Assembly: GCF_020529025.1 (NCBI RefSeq)
Contig: NZ_JACNMM010000015.1
Coordinates: forward strand, 1 to 64,000
From: Oceaniglobus trochenteri
GTDB lineage: Bacteria; Pseudomonadota; Alphaproteobacteria; Rhodobacterales; Rhodobacteraceae
Length of the DNA stretch: 64,000 bases
Direction: 5' to 3'
In this document: positions 40,490 through 48,489 of the stretch, in pieces
Layout of the letters: each line of letters begins with the position of its first letter
Position numbering within the stretch: the first letter of the stretch is position 1
Program-made: the position numbers and the translations under genes
The notes under the pieces: model-generated
What the model was told of the DNA's origin: nothing
Seen by the model: the letters and a program-made list of their open reading frames with translations, nothing else
The model's database searches: none

Positions 40490-41251
40490 CTAGACCGGCA
40501 CGACGACATCGCGCCCCTTGATCCGCTCCAGCGCCAAACCGGTGCCGAACAGATCGCTGAGCATGCCGCCCGTCATCGCCAGAACCCGCGGCCCGGACGT
40601 GACCAGCCTGCCATCCTTCAGCGCCACGATACGGTCGGCATAGCGCGCTGCGACGCCAAGATCGTGCAGAACGATAACCACGCTGCGCTGTGCCGGGCCC
40701 GGGCGGGTCAGGGCGTGCAGGCGGTCCATGATGTCGCGGGCATGGCGCGGGTCCAGCGCCGAAAGCGGTTCGTCCAGCAAGAGCCAGGGCGTTTCCTGGG
40801 CCCAGGCCATGGCAACGAAGGCCCGCTGCCGTTGTCCGCCCGACAGCGCATCCAGCCGGCGTTCCGCCAGCGGGTTCAGATCGAAGATATCCAAGGCATC
40901 CCGCACCATCCGCCTGTCCGCATCGCGCGGCCGCCCGTGGTGGTGCGACCAGCGCCCGAAACCGACCAGGTCGCGCACGGTCAGGCGGGCCGTCACCCTT
41001 TCGTCCTGCGCCAGAAGGGCGACATGGCGGGCGCGTTCCGGCGGCCTTGCGCGGGCCATGTCCAGGCCTTCGACGCGCACCGTGCCACAGGTCGGCGCCA
41101 CAAGTCCGGCGATGGCGTGCAGAAGCGTCGATTTGCCCGCGCCGTTCGGCCCGATCAGCGCGGTGATGCCCCCCTGCCCGAAGGACAGCGAGATGTCGTT
41201 CAGGATCGGGGCGCCGCTTTTCTCGACGCTGACGGCATTCAGTTCGATCAT
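40490..41251 (-). CDS. Iron-siderophore ABC transporter ATP-binding protein (FepC-like)
   Basis: A 253-residue ABC ATPase. Walker A is [18 protein letters not shown], the Q-loop LLAQDERV, signature LSGGQRQRAFVAMA and Walker B LLLDEPLSALDPRH, followed by VLHDLGVAARYADRI with the switch histidine. Length and sequence fit the Fe3+-siderophore/B12 class. The ATG overlaps the stop of the preceding permease gene by ATGA. It is the last gene of a binding-protein, permease, permease, ATPase operon. Confidence 0.92.
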   Translation of the reverse strand: MIELNAVSVEKSGAPILNDISLSFGQGGITALIGPNGAGKSTLLHAIAGLVAPTCGTVRVEGLDMARARPPERARHVALLAQDERVTARLTVRDLVGFGRWSHHHGRPRDADRRMVRDALDIFDLNPLAERRLDALSGGQRQRAFVAMAWAQETPWLLLDEPLSALDPRHARDIMDRLHALTRPGPAQRSVVIVLHDLGVAARYADRIVALKDGRLVTSGPRVLAMTGGMLSDLFGTGLALERIKGRDVVVPV

Positions 41252-42192
41252 GGCCGGGGTCTCCGCAAGACAAGAAACAGGAACAGCAGGCCGCCCAGGA
41301 ATTCGACGATCACGGTCAACGTGGATTGCAGGCCCAGAAGCCGTTCGAACACGAACTGGCCCGACACAAGGATCGTCGCGCCGATGATGGCGGCCCCGGG
41401 CAGAAGAAGCGCATGGCGCCAGCTTTGCAGAACCGCATGGGCCAGGCTGGCGGCCAGCAGCCCCAGGAAGGTGATCGGCCCCACAAGTGCCGTGGAAACC
41501 GCCACCAGCATCGCCACGATTCCCAGCGCCACAAGGATGATCCGGTCGTGATCCAGGCCCAGCGGCATTGCCGTCACCCGGCCCAGGGCGGCCAGATCAA
41601 GGTGGCGCGCCAGCCGCATGGCCGCCAGAAGGCCAAGCGCCAGCAAGGCGGCGGCAATGGCAAGCTGCGTGCGGTCGACCGCCCCGAAGGTGGCGAAGGT
41701 GGCCTGCTGGACGATGGCGAATTCCGAAGGATCAAGCAGCCGCTGCGCCAGCCCGGCAAGCCCGCGCAGCAGCACCCCAAGGATCACCCCGGTCAGCACC
41801 AGCCGCAGGATATCGTCGCCCCCCTTGCGCAAAAGCACGCCGAACAGCACCAGCGCCGCGACGATCAGGATGGCCGTTTCGGCCCCGAACTGCGCCAGCG
41901 CCGGCAGCGCGGCAAAGCCCGCGCCGCCAAGGGACAGGACAAGCATCGTCTGGATGAAGACGAACAGCGCGTCGAACCCCACGATGCCCGGCGTCAGCAG
42001 CCGGTTGGCCGCCACCGTCTGGAACAGCACCGTCGCCGTGCCGATGGCCGCCCCCACCACGCAAAGCGACGCCAGCTTGGTCAGCCGCAGCGACAGGATG
42101 AAGCCATAGGGCGCGCGCAGGTTCCAAAGCGTGAACAGCGCCGCCATGGCAACCAGGACGGCAGCCAGAAGGATCAGGCGCCGCTCAGCCAT
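41248..42192 (-). CDS. Iron-siderophore ABC transporter permease, FecCD family
   Basis: A 314-residue permease with about 9-10 hydrophobic helices. It has the FecCD features TATVLFQTVAANRLLTPGIVGFDALF near residues 52-77 and VGPITFLGLLAASLAHAV near 230. It pairs with the other permease as a heterodimer. The ATG at 42192 lies within the last 8 bases of that gene, and its stop overlaps the ATPase start. Confidence 0.92.
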   Translation of the reverse strand: MAERRLILLAAVLVAMAALFTLWNLRAPYGFILSLRLTKLASLCVVGAAIGTATVLFQTVAANRLLTPGIVGFDALFVFIQTMLVLSLGGAGFAALPALAQFGAETAILIVAALVLFGVLLRKGGDDILRLVLTGVILGVLLRGLAGLAQRLLDPSEFAIVQQATFATFGAVDRTQLAIAAALLALGLLAAMRLARHLDLAALGRVTAMPLGLDHDRIILVALGIVAMLVAVSTALVGPITFLGLLAASLAHAVLQSWRHALLLPGAAIIGATILVSGQFVFERLLGLQSTLTVIVEFLGGLLFLFLVLRRPRP

Positions 42193-43129
42193 GGGCCCGC
42201 CTTGGCGCGGCATGCAGCAGCCACAGGAACAGGCCCGCGCCCAGCACGGCAAAGACCGTTCCGGCCGGAATTTCATAGGGGTAACGGATCAGCCGCCCCA
42301 GGATGTCACAGGCCAGCACCAGGCAGCCGCCCAGCCAGGCCACCACCGGCAGGTTGCGCCGCAGGTTGTCGCCCCGCCAGCGCGACACGACATTGGGCAC
42401 CACAAGGCCCACGAAGGGAATCGATCCGACGCTGACCACCACCACCGATACCGTCACGGCAACCAGGACAAGCCCGACCAGCAGCGCCTGGCGATAGTCA
42501 AGCCCGAGGCTGCGCGCCGCATCCTCGCCCAGACCCAGCATGGTGATCCGGTCGGCGGCCAGCCACAACAGCCCCGCCACCACGGCCACGATCCAAAGCA
42601 GTTCGTACCGCCCGCGCAGCACGCCCGAGAATTCGCCGCTCTGCCAGACGCCCAGGTACTGCACGAGGTCGGCGGTCCAGGCCATCCACAGCACCGCCGC
42701 GCCGATGATGCCGCCATAGATCAGCCCCACCAGCGGCAAGAGCACCGGATCGCGGCGCGGCACATGGCGCGCCAGCCACAGGAACCCCAGCGTGCCCGTC
42801 ATCGCCGCCACGGCCGCCACCGACATCTTGACCATCAGCGCCGCACCGGGTGCCAGCAGCGTCACCACCAGCAGGCCCAGCATGGCCGATTCCGGCGTGC
42901 CCACCAGCCCCGGTTCCACCAGGCGGTTCTGCACGCTCATCTGTACCACGACACCGGCAAGGGCCAGGCCCGCACCCGCCAACAGCGCGGCAAAGGTGCG
43001 CGGCAGGCGGCTGACCATCAGCACCATCTGCGTATCCAGGTCGCCACCGAACAGATCGGCGACCCCGACAAGGCAACTCGCCCCCACAAGGAGGGCGAGC
43101 GCCACAAGGGCAAGAGTCCAGAGCCGCAT
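42185..43129 (-). CDS. Iron-siderophore ABC transporter permease, FecCD family
   Basis: A 314-residue FecCD permease. Characteristic stretches are SRLPRTFAALLAGAGLALAG near 40-59, MSVQNRLVEPGLVGTPESA near 64-82 and VGSIPFVGLVVPNVVSRW near 232-250, the last being the ATPase-contact region. It starts 4 bases after the binding-protein gene stop and overlaps the second permease by 8 bases. The order matches FatBCDE/YclNOPQ-type siderophore importers. Confidence 0.92.
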   Translation of the reverse strand: MRLWTLALVALALLVGASCLVGVADLFGGDLDTQMVLMVSRLPRTFAALLAGAGLALAGVVVQMSVQNRLVEPGLVGTPESAMLGLLVVTLLAPGAALMVKMSVAAVAAMTGTLGFLWLARHVPRRDPVLLPLVGLIYGGIIGAAVLWMAWTADLVQYLGVWQSGEFSGVLRGRYELLWIVAVVAGLLWLAADRITMLGLGEDAARSLGLDYRQALLVGLVLVAVTVSVVVVSVGSIPFVGLVVPNVVSRWRGDNLRRNLPVVAWLGGCLVLACDILGRLIRYPYEIPAGTVFAVLGAGLFLWLLHAAPRRAHG

Positions 43130-43133
43130 CGCC

Positions 43134-44036
43134 TTAGCCGGCGACGCCCTTCATGGCGACGGTGACTTCTTCGATGGTGCCCATCATCGACTGGATGCCG
43201 CCCCCGACCAGGTAAAGCGACGCCGCGTCGAGGTAGACGATCTGCCCTTCTTTGGCGGCGGTCGTTCCCGCAACCAGAGGGTTGTCGAGCGTCGCGGCGG
43301 CGGCCTCGCCCTCTTGCCCGATGGCGGCGCCGCGGTCGATCACGAACAGCCAGTCGGGATCTACATCGGCAATGAACTCGAACGAGACCGCCTCGCCGTG
43401 GGTTTCGGCCGTCAGGTCGGGATAGGCTTCGGGCAGGCCAAGGGCGGTATGCAACCAGCCAAAGCGCGAATCGTCCCCATAGGCCGACACCTTGCCGCCA
43501 TTGGTCAGCAGGATCAGAACATCGCCCTTCCCCTCGGCGGCGGCTTTTGCCTGCGCCATGGCAGTGTCGAGATCGTCCAGCAGGGTCTGCGCGGCCTCTT
43601 CACGCCCGAAGATCGCGCCATAGGCCGTGACGCGCGCACGGGCGTCATCGACAAGGGTTTCACCCGCAATGGTCATGTCAATGGTCGGGGCCACCTGACC
43701 AAGCGCGCCAACCTGTTTCTGCGACCGGCCCCCGGCCACGATCAGATCGGGCGCCATGACGGCCAGTGCCTCGAAATCGGGTTCGAACAGGGTGCCGACG
43801 GTGGGTTTGCCAGCAAGGGCATCCGCCAGCCGGGCGGGGGGCGCGATGGCGGGCACACCGGCCAGCGTCACGCCCAGCGCGTCAAGATCGTCGACCGCCG
43901 CCAGATCGAAGGCAACCACCTTTTCCGGCGCCACCTGCACCGTGGCGGGGCCAGCGGCGGTGTCGATATCGACCGTCTGTGCAAAGGCAAAGGCCGGCAG
44001 GGCGGCGGCCGTCAGGGTGGCGAGAATCGTTTTCAT
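43134..44036 (-). CDS. Siderophore ABC transporter periplasmic binding protein (FatB/YclQ-like)
   Basis: A 300-residue binding protein. Residues 1-19 are a Sec signal peptide ending AFAFA-QTV. The mature protein has the class III fold pattern: VVAFDLAAVDDLDALGV, VGTLFEPDFEALAVMAPDLI and the long central helix, then DWLFVIDRGAAIGQEG. Cluster order suggests a catechol- or carboxylate-type ferric siderophore. The ATG at 44036 follows AAAGGA and gives the signal peptide; a longer upstream frame is rejected. Divergent from a DUF2218 gene, which would share iron control. Confidence 0.88.
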   Translation of the reverse strand: MKTILATLTAAALPAFAFAQTVDIDTAAGPATVQVAPEKVVAFDLAAVDDLDALGVTLAGVPAIAPPARLADALAGKPTVGTLFEPDFEALAVMAPDLIVAGGRSQKQVGALGQVAPTIDMTIAGETLVDDARARVTAYGAIFGREEAAQTLLDDLDTAMAQAKAAAEGKGDVLILLTNGGKVSAYGDDSRFGWLHTALGLPEAYPDLTAETHGEAVSFEFIADVDPDWLFVIDRGAAIGQEGEAAAATLDNPLVAGTTAAKEGQIVYLDAASLYLVGGGIQSMMGTIEEVTVAMKGVAG

Positions 44037-44096
44037 TGGGGTTGGTCCTTTTCGCAATGCCCTTGCCAGCCGGAGACTCGACAAAGGCGACTTATT

Positions 44097-44125
44097 TTGT
44101 CAGGTACTTATCCGACAGAAATACT
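44097..44125 (+). promoter_or_regulatory. Candidate promoter of the DUF2218 gene
   Basis: TTGTCA (44097-44102) and AATACT (44120-44125) are 17 bases apart and end 14 bases before the ATG, leaving almost no leader. The 103-base gap is shared with the siderophore operon on the other strand. I could not identify a clear Fur/Irr/RirA box. Confidence 0.4.
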
Positions 44126-44139
44126 CAGGACAATGTGTG

Positions 44140-44442
44140 ATGCAGAAAAATCTGACCGAAGAAGGCCGCTTTGAAACGGTGAACGCCAGCCGCTACCTGC
44201 AACAGCTTTGCAAGCACTTCGCCCACAGGGTCGAGGTGCGCTTTGATGCACAGGACGGCACGGCGATGCTGCCCGCCGGGCCGGCCACCCTGAAGGCGAC
44301 GGGCGATGCGCTGACCGTCACCTTGACGGGCGATGATGCCACCGGGTTGGAAAAATCGCGCCACGTCATCGACAGCCACCTCGAACGCTTCGCCTTCCGC
44401 GAGGGGTTCACGACGATGCAGTGGTCCGGGCCCAGGGCCTAG
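44140..44442 (+). CDS. DUF2218 domain protein
   Basis: A 100-residue protein. Its sequence (NASRYLQQLCKHFAHRVEVR near the start, DGTAMLPAG, then SHVxDSHLERFAFRE near the end) is that of DUF2218, small cytoplasmic proteins often found beside iron-siderophore uptake genes. The biochemical role is unknown; metal or heme/siderophore handling has been suggested only by context. The pattern of two or three histidines (His23, His26 and His79 region) could bind a metal. It is divergent from the siderophore operon. Confidence 0.85.
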   Translation: MQKNLTEEGRFETVNASRYLQQLCKHFAHRVEVRFDAQDGTAMLPAGPATLKATGDALTVTLTGDDATGLEKSRHVIDSHLERFAFREGFTTMQWSGPRA

Positions 44443-44520
44443 CGGCGCTGTCCGGAGGCAAAACAAGGCATGGCAGAGGTGGACCGCCGCAGGCTGATCG
44501 CAAGGTTCGCCCAAAAGCCT

Positions 44521-44823
44521 TCAGTGCATCCGCACCGCCAGGCTGCCCATGATCCAGATGGTGCCGCCGATCATCAGCCCCAGCAGCACAAGCGAGAACA
44601 GGATCAGTTGCAGATCCTCGCGCCGGGAATGCCAGCCGATATGCAGGAAACAGCGCAACTGAACCACGATCTGCGCCAGTCCAAGCCCCGCCAATACCCA
44701 CAGCCGGACCGGCCGCGCCAGGTCAGGGCCCATCACCACCCAGAAGGCGAGAAGGGTCAGCACGCCCGAGACAAGCGCGCCCGTCACATAGCGGATCGTT
44801 TCGCTGCGGCGGTCGTCCTTCAT
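44521..44823 (-). CDS. cyoD: CyoD, cytochrome bo quinol oxidase subunit IV
   Basis: A 100-residue subunit with three TM helices (YVTGALVSGVLTLLAFWVVM, LWVLAGLGLAQIVVQLRCFL, LILFSLVLLGLMIGGTIWIM). The second helix carries the CyoD-typical QIVVQLRCFLHIG. It helps assembly of the CuB centre in subunit I. The ATG at 44823 overlaps the cyoC stop by 4 bases. It is the last gene of the operon. Confidence 0.92.
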   Translation of the reverse strand: MKDDRRSETIRYVTGALVSGVLTLLAFWVVMGPDLARPVRLWVLAGLGLAQIVVQLRCFLHIGWHSRREDLQLILFSLVLLGLMIGGTIWIMGSLAVRMH

Positions 44824-45437
44824 GCCATCCCCCCAAGGAACACGATGGTGAAAATGCCGATCCAGGCCAGATCGAGGAAATGCCAGTAAAGCCCCAGCAA
44901 CAGCAGCCGTGATTTCACCGCGTCGTTCAGCCCCCGCAGCGCGAGAAGCGCCAGCATGACGGCGATCCACAACAGACCGGCGGCCACATGCAGCCCATGC
45001 AGCCCCACCAGCGCCCAGAGCGCCGAAAGCCAGCCGCTGCGGCTGGGGACTCCGCCCTCCCCGGCCATGTGGATGAAATCGCGCATCTCAAGCGTGATGA
45101 AACCGGCGCCAAGTACCCCGGTCAGGGCAAGCCACAGCGCCACGGGGGCCCGGCGCCCGCCATGCTTCATCGACAGGCTGGCCATGCCGTAGGTGAAGGA
45201 GCTGGCCAGCAGAAGGGCCGTCTGGGCGCCAATGCTGGACAGGTCGAACAGGGTTTCGGGGCCGGGCCCGCCCGCGCGGGCCGGAAGCATCACGATATAA
45301 GTGGCGAACAATATGCCGAAGATGATGAGATCGCTCATCAGGAAGACCCAGAACCCGAAGGCGCCCTTTTCGGATCGGTCACGGGCCTTGCCATGGGCGG
45401 CACCAAGGTTCAGGCCGGGGTGTGCGGTACCGCTCAT
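44820..45437 (-). CDS. cyoC: CyoC, cytochrome bo quinol oxidase subunit III
   Basis: A 205-residue subunit III with five TM helices. GFWVFLMSDLIIFGILFATY (near 28-47), SSFTYGMASLSMKHG and LHGLHVAAGLLWIAVMLALL are the quinol-oxidase type, and the C-terminal YWHFLDLAWIGIFTIVFLGG is the family end. The ATG overlaps the cyoB stop (ATGA) and its own stop overlaps cyoD, so the four cyo genes are tightly coupled. Confidence 0.94.
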   Translation of the reverse strand: MSGTAHPGLNLGAAHGKARDRSEKGAFGFWVFLMSDLIIFGILFATYIVMLPARAGGPGPETLFDLSSIGAQTALLLASSFTYGMASLSMKHGGRRAPVALWLALTGVLGAGFITLEMRDFIHMAGEGGVPSRSGWLSALWALVGLHGLHVAAGLLWIAVMLALLALRGLNDAVKSRLLLLGLYWHFLDLAWIGIFTIVFLGGMA

Positions 45438-47509
45438 GCCGGCACCTCGGGGCGGGCAAGGCCCTTGTTGGCGGGGCCGGTTTCATCGTCGCGGTCCACG
45501 GCGCGGGTCTGGCGGACGCGCCGCAGGAAGGCCAGGTGCGCCTGCCGCAGCTCATCCGCCGGGATGCGTTGGTGGGTGTCTTCCACGAAGGCGCGGGCGA
45601 TGACGGCGCCGATCACCGCAACCAGCGCCAGCGCGGCCAGCCACCAGACCCACCAGACCAGGGCAAAGCCCATTACGCCCGTCGCCACGGCCAGGATCAT
45701 GCCCAGCGCGGTGTTGCGCGGCATTTCGATGTCTTCATACCCATCAGCCTCTTCATAGGGGGTGCCTTCGGCCTTCTCGATCGTCAGCGGGTCAAGCGCC
45801 CTGACGCTGGGCGTGGCAAAGAAGTTGAACGCCGGCGCGGGGCACGGCACCGACCATTCCAGGGTGCGCCCATCCCAGGGGTCGCCCACCGGGCAGGCCA
45901 GGGCGGCACGGTTGCGGATGCTGGCAACGAAGGTCCAGACCGTCGTTGCCAGGGCCGCCAGTACCAGGAGCCCCCCGGCAAAGGCCAGCCACATCGCCGG
46001 TTCGAAGGCCGGGTTGTCATAGCTGGCCGACCGTCGCGGCATCCCCATGAGGCCCAGCCAGTAAAGCGGCAGGAAGGCCAGGCAGAACCCCGCGAACCAC
46101 AGCCAGGCGGCGCGCCGGGCCAGGGTTTCGTCAAGGCGGAAGCCGAAAGCCTTGGGAAACCAGTAATGAATGCCCGCGAAGATGCCGAACAGCGTGCCGC
46201 GGATCAGCACGTTGTGAAAATGCGCCACAAGGAACTGCGAATTGTGCACCTGATAGTCGATGGTCGGATTGGCCAGGATCACGCCGGTCAGCCCGCCGAA
46301 GACAAAGAGGATGAAGAACCCGGCAAGATAGATGATCGGCACGCTCATCCGGATGCGCCCCTCATAGAGGGTGGCCAGCCAGTCATAGACCTTTACCCCC
46401 GTGGGCACCGCGATGATCATGGTGGCGATCCCGAAGGCCGCGTTGACCGGGGCCCCCTGCCCCATGGTGAAGAAATGGTGCAGCCAGACGCAGAACGAGA
46501 TCACGGCGATGGCCATGGTCGCGATGACAAGGCTGTTGTAGCCGTAAAGCCGCTTGGCCGCGAAGGTGGCCGAGATTTCGGAGAAGACCCCATAGGCCGG
46601 CAGCACGACGATATAGACCTCGGGGTGGCCGAACATCCAGAAGACGTTGGCGTAATGCATCATGTTGCCGCCAAGGTCGTTGGTGAAGAAATGGAAATCG
46701 AGGTAACGGTCCAGCGCCAGCATGGCAGTGGCCACGGTCAGCGGCGGAAAGGCATAGACCATCATGATCGCAGTGCACAGCGCGGTCCAGGTGAACATCG
46801 GCATCCGCAGCCATGTCATGCCCGGACAGCGCATCTTGTAGATGGTCACCGCGAAATTGAGCCCCGAGAGCGTTGAGCCGATCCCCGAAATGCCGATGGC
46901 CCAGAGCCAATAGTCGACACCTGGCCCGGGGCTGAAGGTGGCGCCGGTATAGGGCGGGTACATCGTCCAGCCGCCGGTGCCGAACTGCCCCACCACAAGG
47001 CTGACCATCACCAGCCCCGCCCCCGCCGCCGTCAGGCCCAGGCTGACCTGGTTGAGCACCGGAAAGGCCATGTCGCGCGCCCCGATCTGAAGCGGGACGG
47101 CAAAATTGATCAGCCCGGTGATCAGCGGCGTGGCGACAAAGAAGATCATGATCGTGCCATGGGTGCTGAACAGCTGGGCAAAGTGATCGGCCGACAACAT
47201 GCCTCCGTCCAGCGCCGTCACCTGATGCGTGCGCATCACGACGCCCTCAAGCACCCCGCGCACAAGCATCACCCCCGCCAGCACGCAATACATGATGCCG
47301 ATCTTCTTGTGATCCGCGCTGGTCAGCCAGTCACGCCAGAGCGGTGCCCAAAGCCGGTGGCGCGTCAGCATCCACACCACCGCGACCACGCCAAGGATCA
47401 CCGCCAGCGCAGCACCCGAGGCGACGGCCTCGTTCACCGAGGGGTTGCGAAACAGATCGTCGAAGGGTGTCACCGACCCGTCGAGGCGGCCGAAGATCGG
47501 ATCAGTCAT
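45434..47509 (-). CDS. cyoB: CyoB, cytochrome bo quinol oxidase subunit I
   Basis: A 691-residue heme-copper oxidase subunit I. Heme and CuB ligands are in FSTHGTIMIFF (heme b His, near residue 112), FWMFGHPEVYIVVLPAYG (CuB His and the cross-linked Tyr, near 290), WLHHFFTMG (CuB His pair, near 340) and LVAHFHNVLI (heme His pair, near 425). It has about 15 TM helices and oxidises quinol while pumping protons. The ATG at 47509 overlaps the cyoA stop by 4 bases; the open frame extends far upstream inside cyoA and is rejected. Confidence 0.96.
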   Translation of the reverse strand: MTDPIFGRLDGSVTPFDDLFRNPSVNEAVASGAALAVILGVVAVVWMLTRHRLWAPLWRDWLTSADHKKIGIMYCVLAGVMLVRGVLEGVVMRTHQVTALDGGMLSADHFAQLFSTHGTIMIFFVATPLITGLINFAVPLQIGARDMAFPVLNQVSLGLTAAGAGLVMVSLVVGQFGTGGWTMYPPYTGATFSPGPGVDYWLWAIGISGIGSTLSGLNFAVTIYKMRCPGMTWLRMPMFTWTALCTAIMMVYAFPPLTVATAMLALDRYLDFHFFTNDLGGNMMHYANVFWMFGHPEVYIVVLPAYGVFSEISATFAAKRLYGYNSLVIATMAIAVISFCVWLHHFFTMGQGAPVNAAFGIATMIIAVPTGVKVYDWLATLYEGRIRMSVPIIYLAGFFILFVFGGLTGVILANPTIDYQVHNSQFLVAHFHNVLIRGTLFGIFAGIHYWFPKAFGFRLDETLARRAAWLWFAGFCLAFLPLYWLGLMGMPRRSASYDNPAFEPAMWLAFAGGLLVLAALATTVWTFVASIRNRAALACPVGDPWDGRTLEWSVPCPAPAFNFFATPSVRALDPLTIEKAEGTPYEEADGYEDIEMPRNTALGMILAVATGVMGFALVWWVWWLAALALVAVIGAVIARAFVEDTHQRIPADELRQAHLAFLRRVRQTRAVDRDDETGPANKGLARPEVPA

Positions 47510-48483
47510 CCACCGCCCCCCGCATAGGCCGGTGCGCCGGGCTGGGCGGTGGCCGCAACCGGCCCACCCTGATGATAGCGGGCGATCACCCGGTCGAAAA
47601 GATCGCGGCGGCCCAGACCGAACCGCGCGGACTCTTGTCCCTCCAGCCCCAGCAGGGCCAGCGTTTGGGCCGGGGTCGCCGCCTGCCCCAGCCTGGCATA
47701 GGTGGCGCGGTCCAGCACCCTGTCGGCGGGGACCTGCGCCCAATCCTGCCAGGCGCCATCGGACAGGGCGGTGACGGCAAAGTGCTGTTCGGCAAATCCG
47801 GCGCCGCTGTATTGCGTGTTCTCGCCCCGCGCGGTGCCCGGGCGCGCGGCGATGAAGTTCAGTTCGGTCCGCATGCCGGGCATGGCATAGATCTGCCCGG
47901 CCAGGGCCGAGATGCGGAAACTCTGCATCACCGTGTCGGTGGTCAGGGCCACGCGCACGGGCCTGTCGACCGGAATCACCAGTTCGTTCAGGGTGGCGAT
48001 GCCAAGGTCGGGGTAGAGAAACAGCCATTTCCAATCCAGCCCGATCGCCTGAACCTCCAGGGGTTCGGGGCCCAGCGCGCGATAGGGGTCAAGCCGATCG
48101 CTTTCATGCCAAAGCCACCAGCCCAGAACCGCGATGATGGCGAAGGGCACCCCCCACATCGCCACCTCCAGCGGGCCGGAAAATTCCCAGTCGGGGCGAT
48201 AAAGCCGCTTTTCCGGCCGATAGGCGCCGCTGCCGTGCACCCGGTGAAACCGCCACAGGATCAGCGGCGTCGCGATCAGGACCGGCACGATGGCGATCAT
48301 CGTGATCAGGGTCACGCGGATCAGGTGGCTGCGCTGCGCTTCGGCCACCGGGCCGAGGGGCGCAAGAAAGCTGTCTTGCGCCAAGGCGGCGACGGGCAGC
48401 AGCAGGCACAGCGCCTGCACAGCTGCCCACGCGACCTTGCGCGCGGCAACAGGTGACAGGATATGCAGGCCGAAGGGGTTCAC
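47506..48483 (-). CDS. cyoA: CyoA, cytochrome bo quinol oxidase subunit II
   Basis: A 325-residue subunit II: an N-terminal signal/hydrophobic segment (ending PVAALAQDSF), two TM helices (55-78 and 107-125) and a periplasmic cupredoxin-like domain (140-290). The copper-A ligands of cytochrome c oxidases are absent, as expected for a quinol oxidase. The mature start lacks the lipobox cysteine seen in E. coli CyoA. The C-terminal 30 residues are Gly/Ala/Pro-rich. The start is GTG, 6 bases after the poxB stop, indicating coupling to pyruvate oxidase. Confidence 0.92.
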   Translation of the reverse strand: MNPFGLHILSPVAARKVAWAAVQALCLLLPVAALAQDSFLAPLGPVAEAQRSHLIRVTLITMIAIVPVLIATPLILWRFHRVHGSGAYRPEKRLYRPDWEFSGPLEVAMWGVPFAIIAVLGWWLWHESDRLDPYRALGPEPLEVQAIGLDWKWLFLYPDLGIATLNELVIPVDRPVRVALTTDTVMQSFRISALAGQIYAMPGMRTELNFIAARPGTARGENTQYSGAGFAEQHFAVTALSDGAWQDWAQVPADRVLDRATYARLGQAATPAQTLALLGLEGQESARFGLGRRDLFDRVIARYHQGGPVAATAQPGAPAYAGGGG

Positions 48484-48489
48484 GGCACG

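Noticed and set aside
45434-48034. Apparent cyoA-cyoB fusion, because the cyoB frame stays open far upstream
   Set aside because: cyoA is clearly read in another frame and cyoB has a good ATG at 47509 overlapping the cyoA stop.
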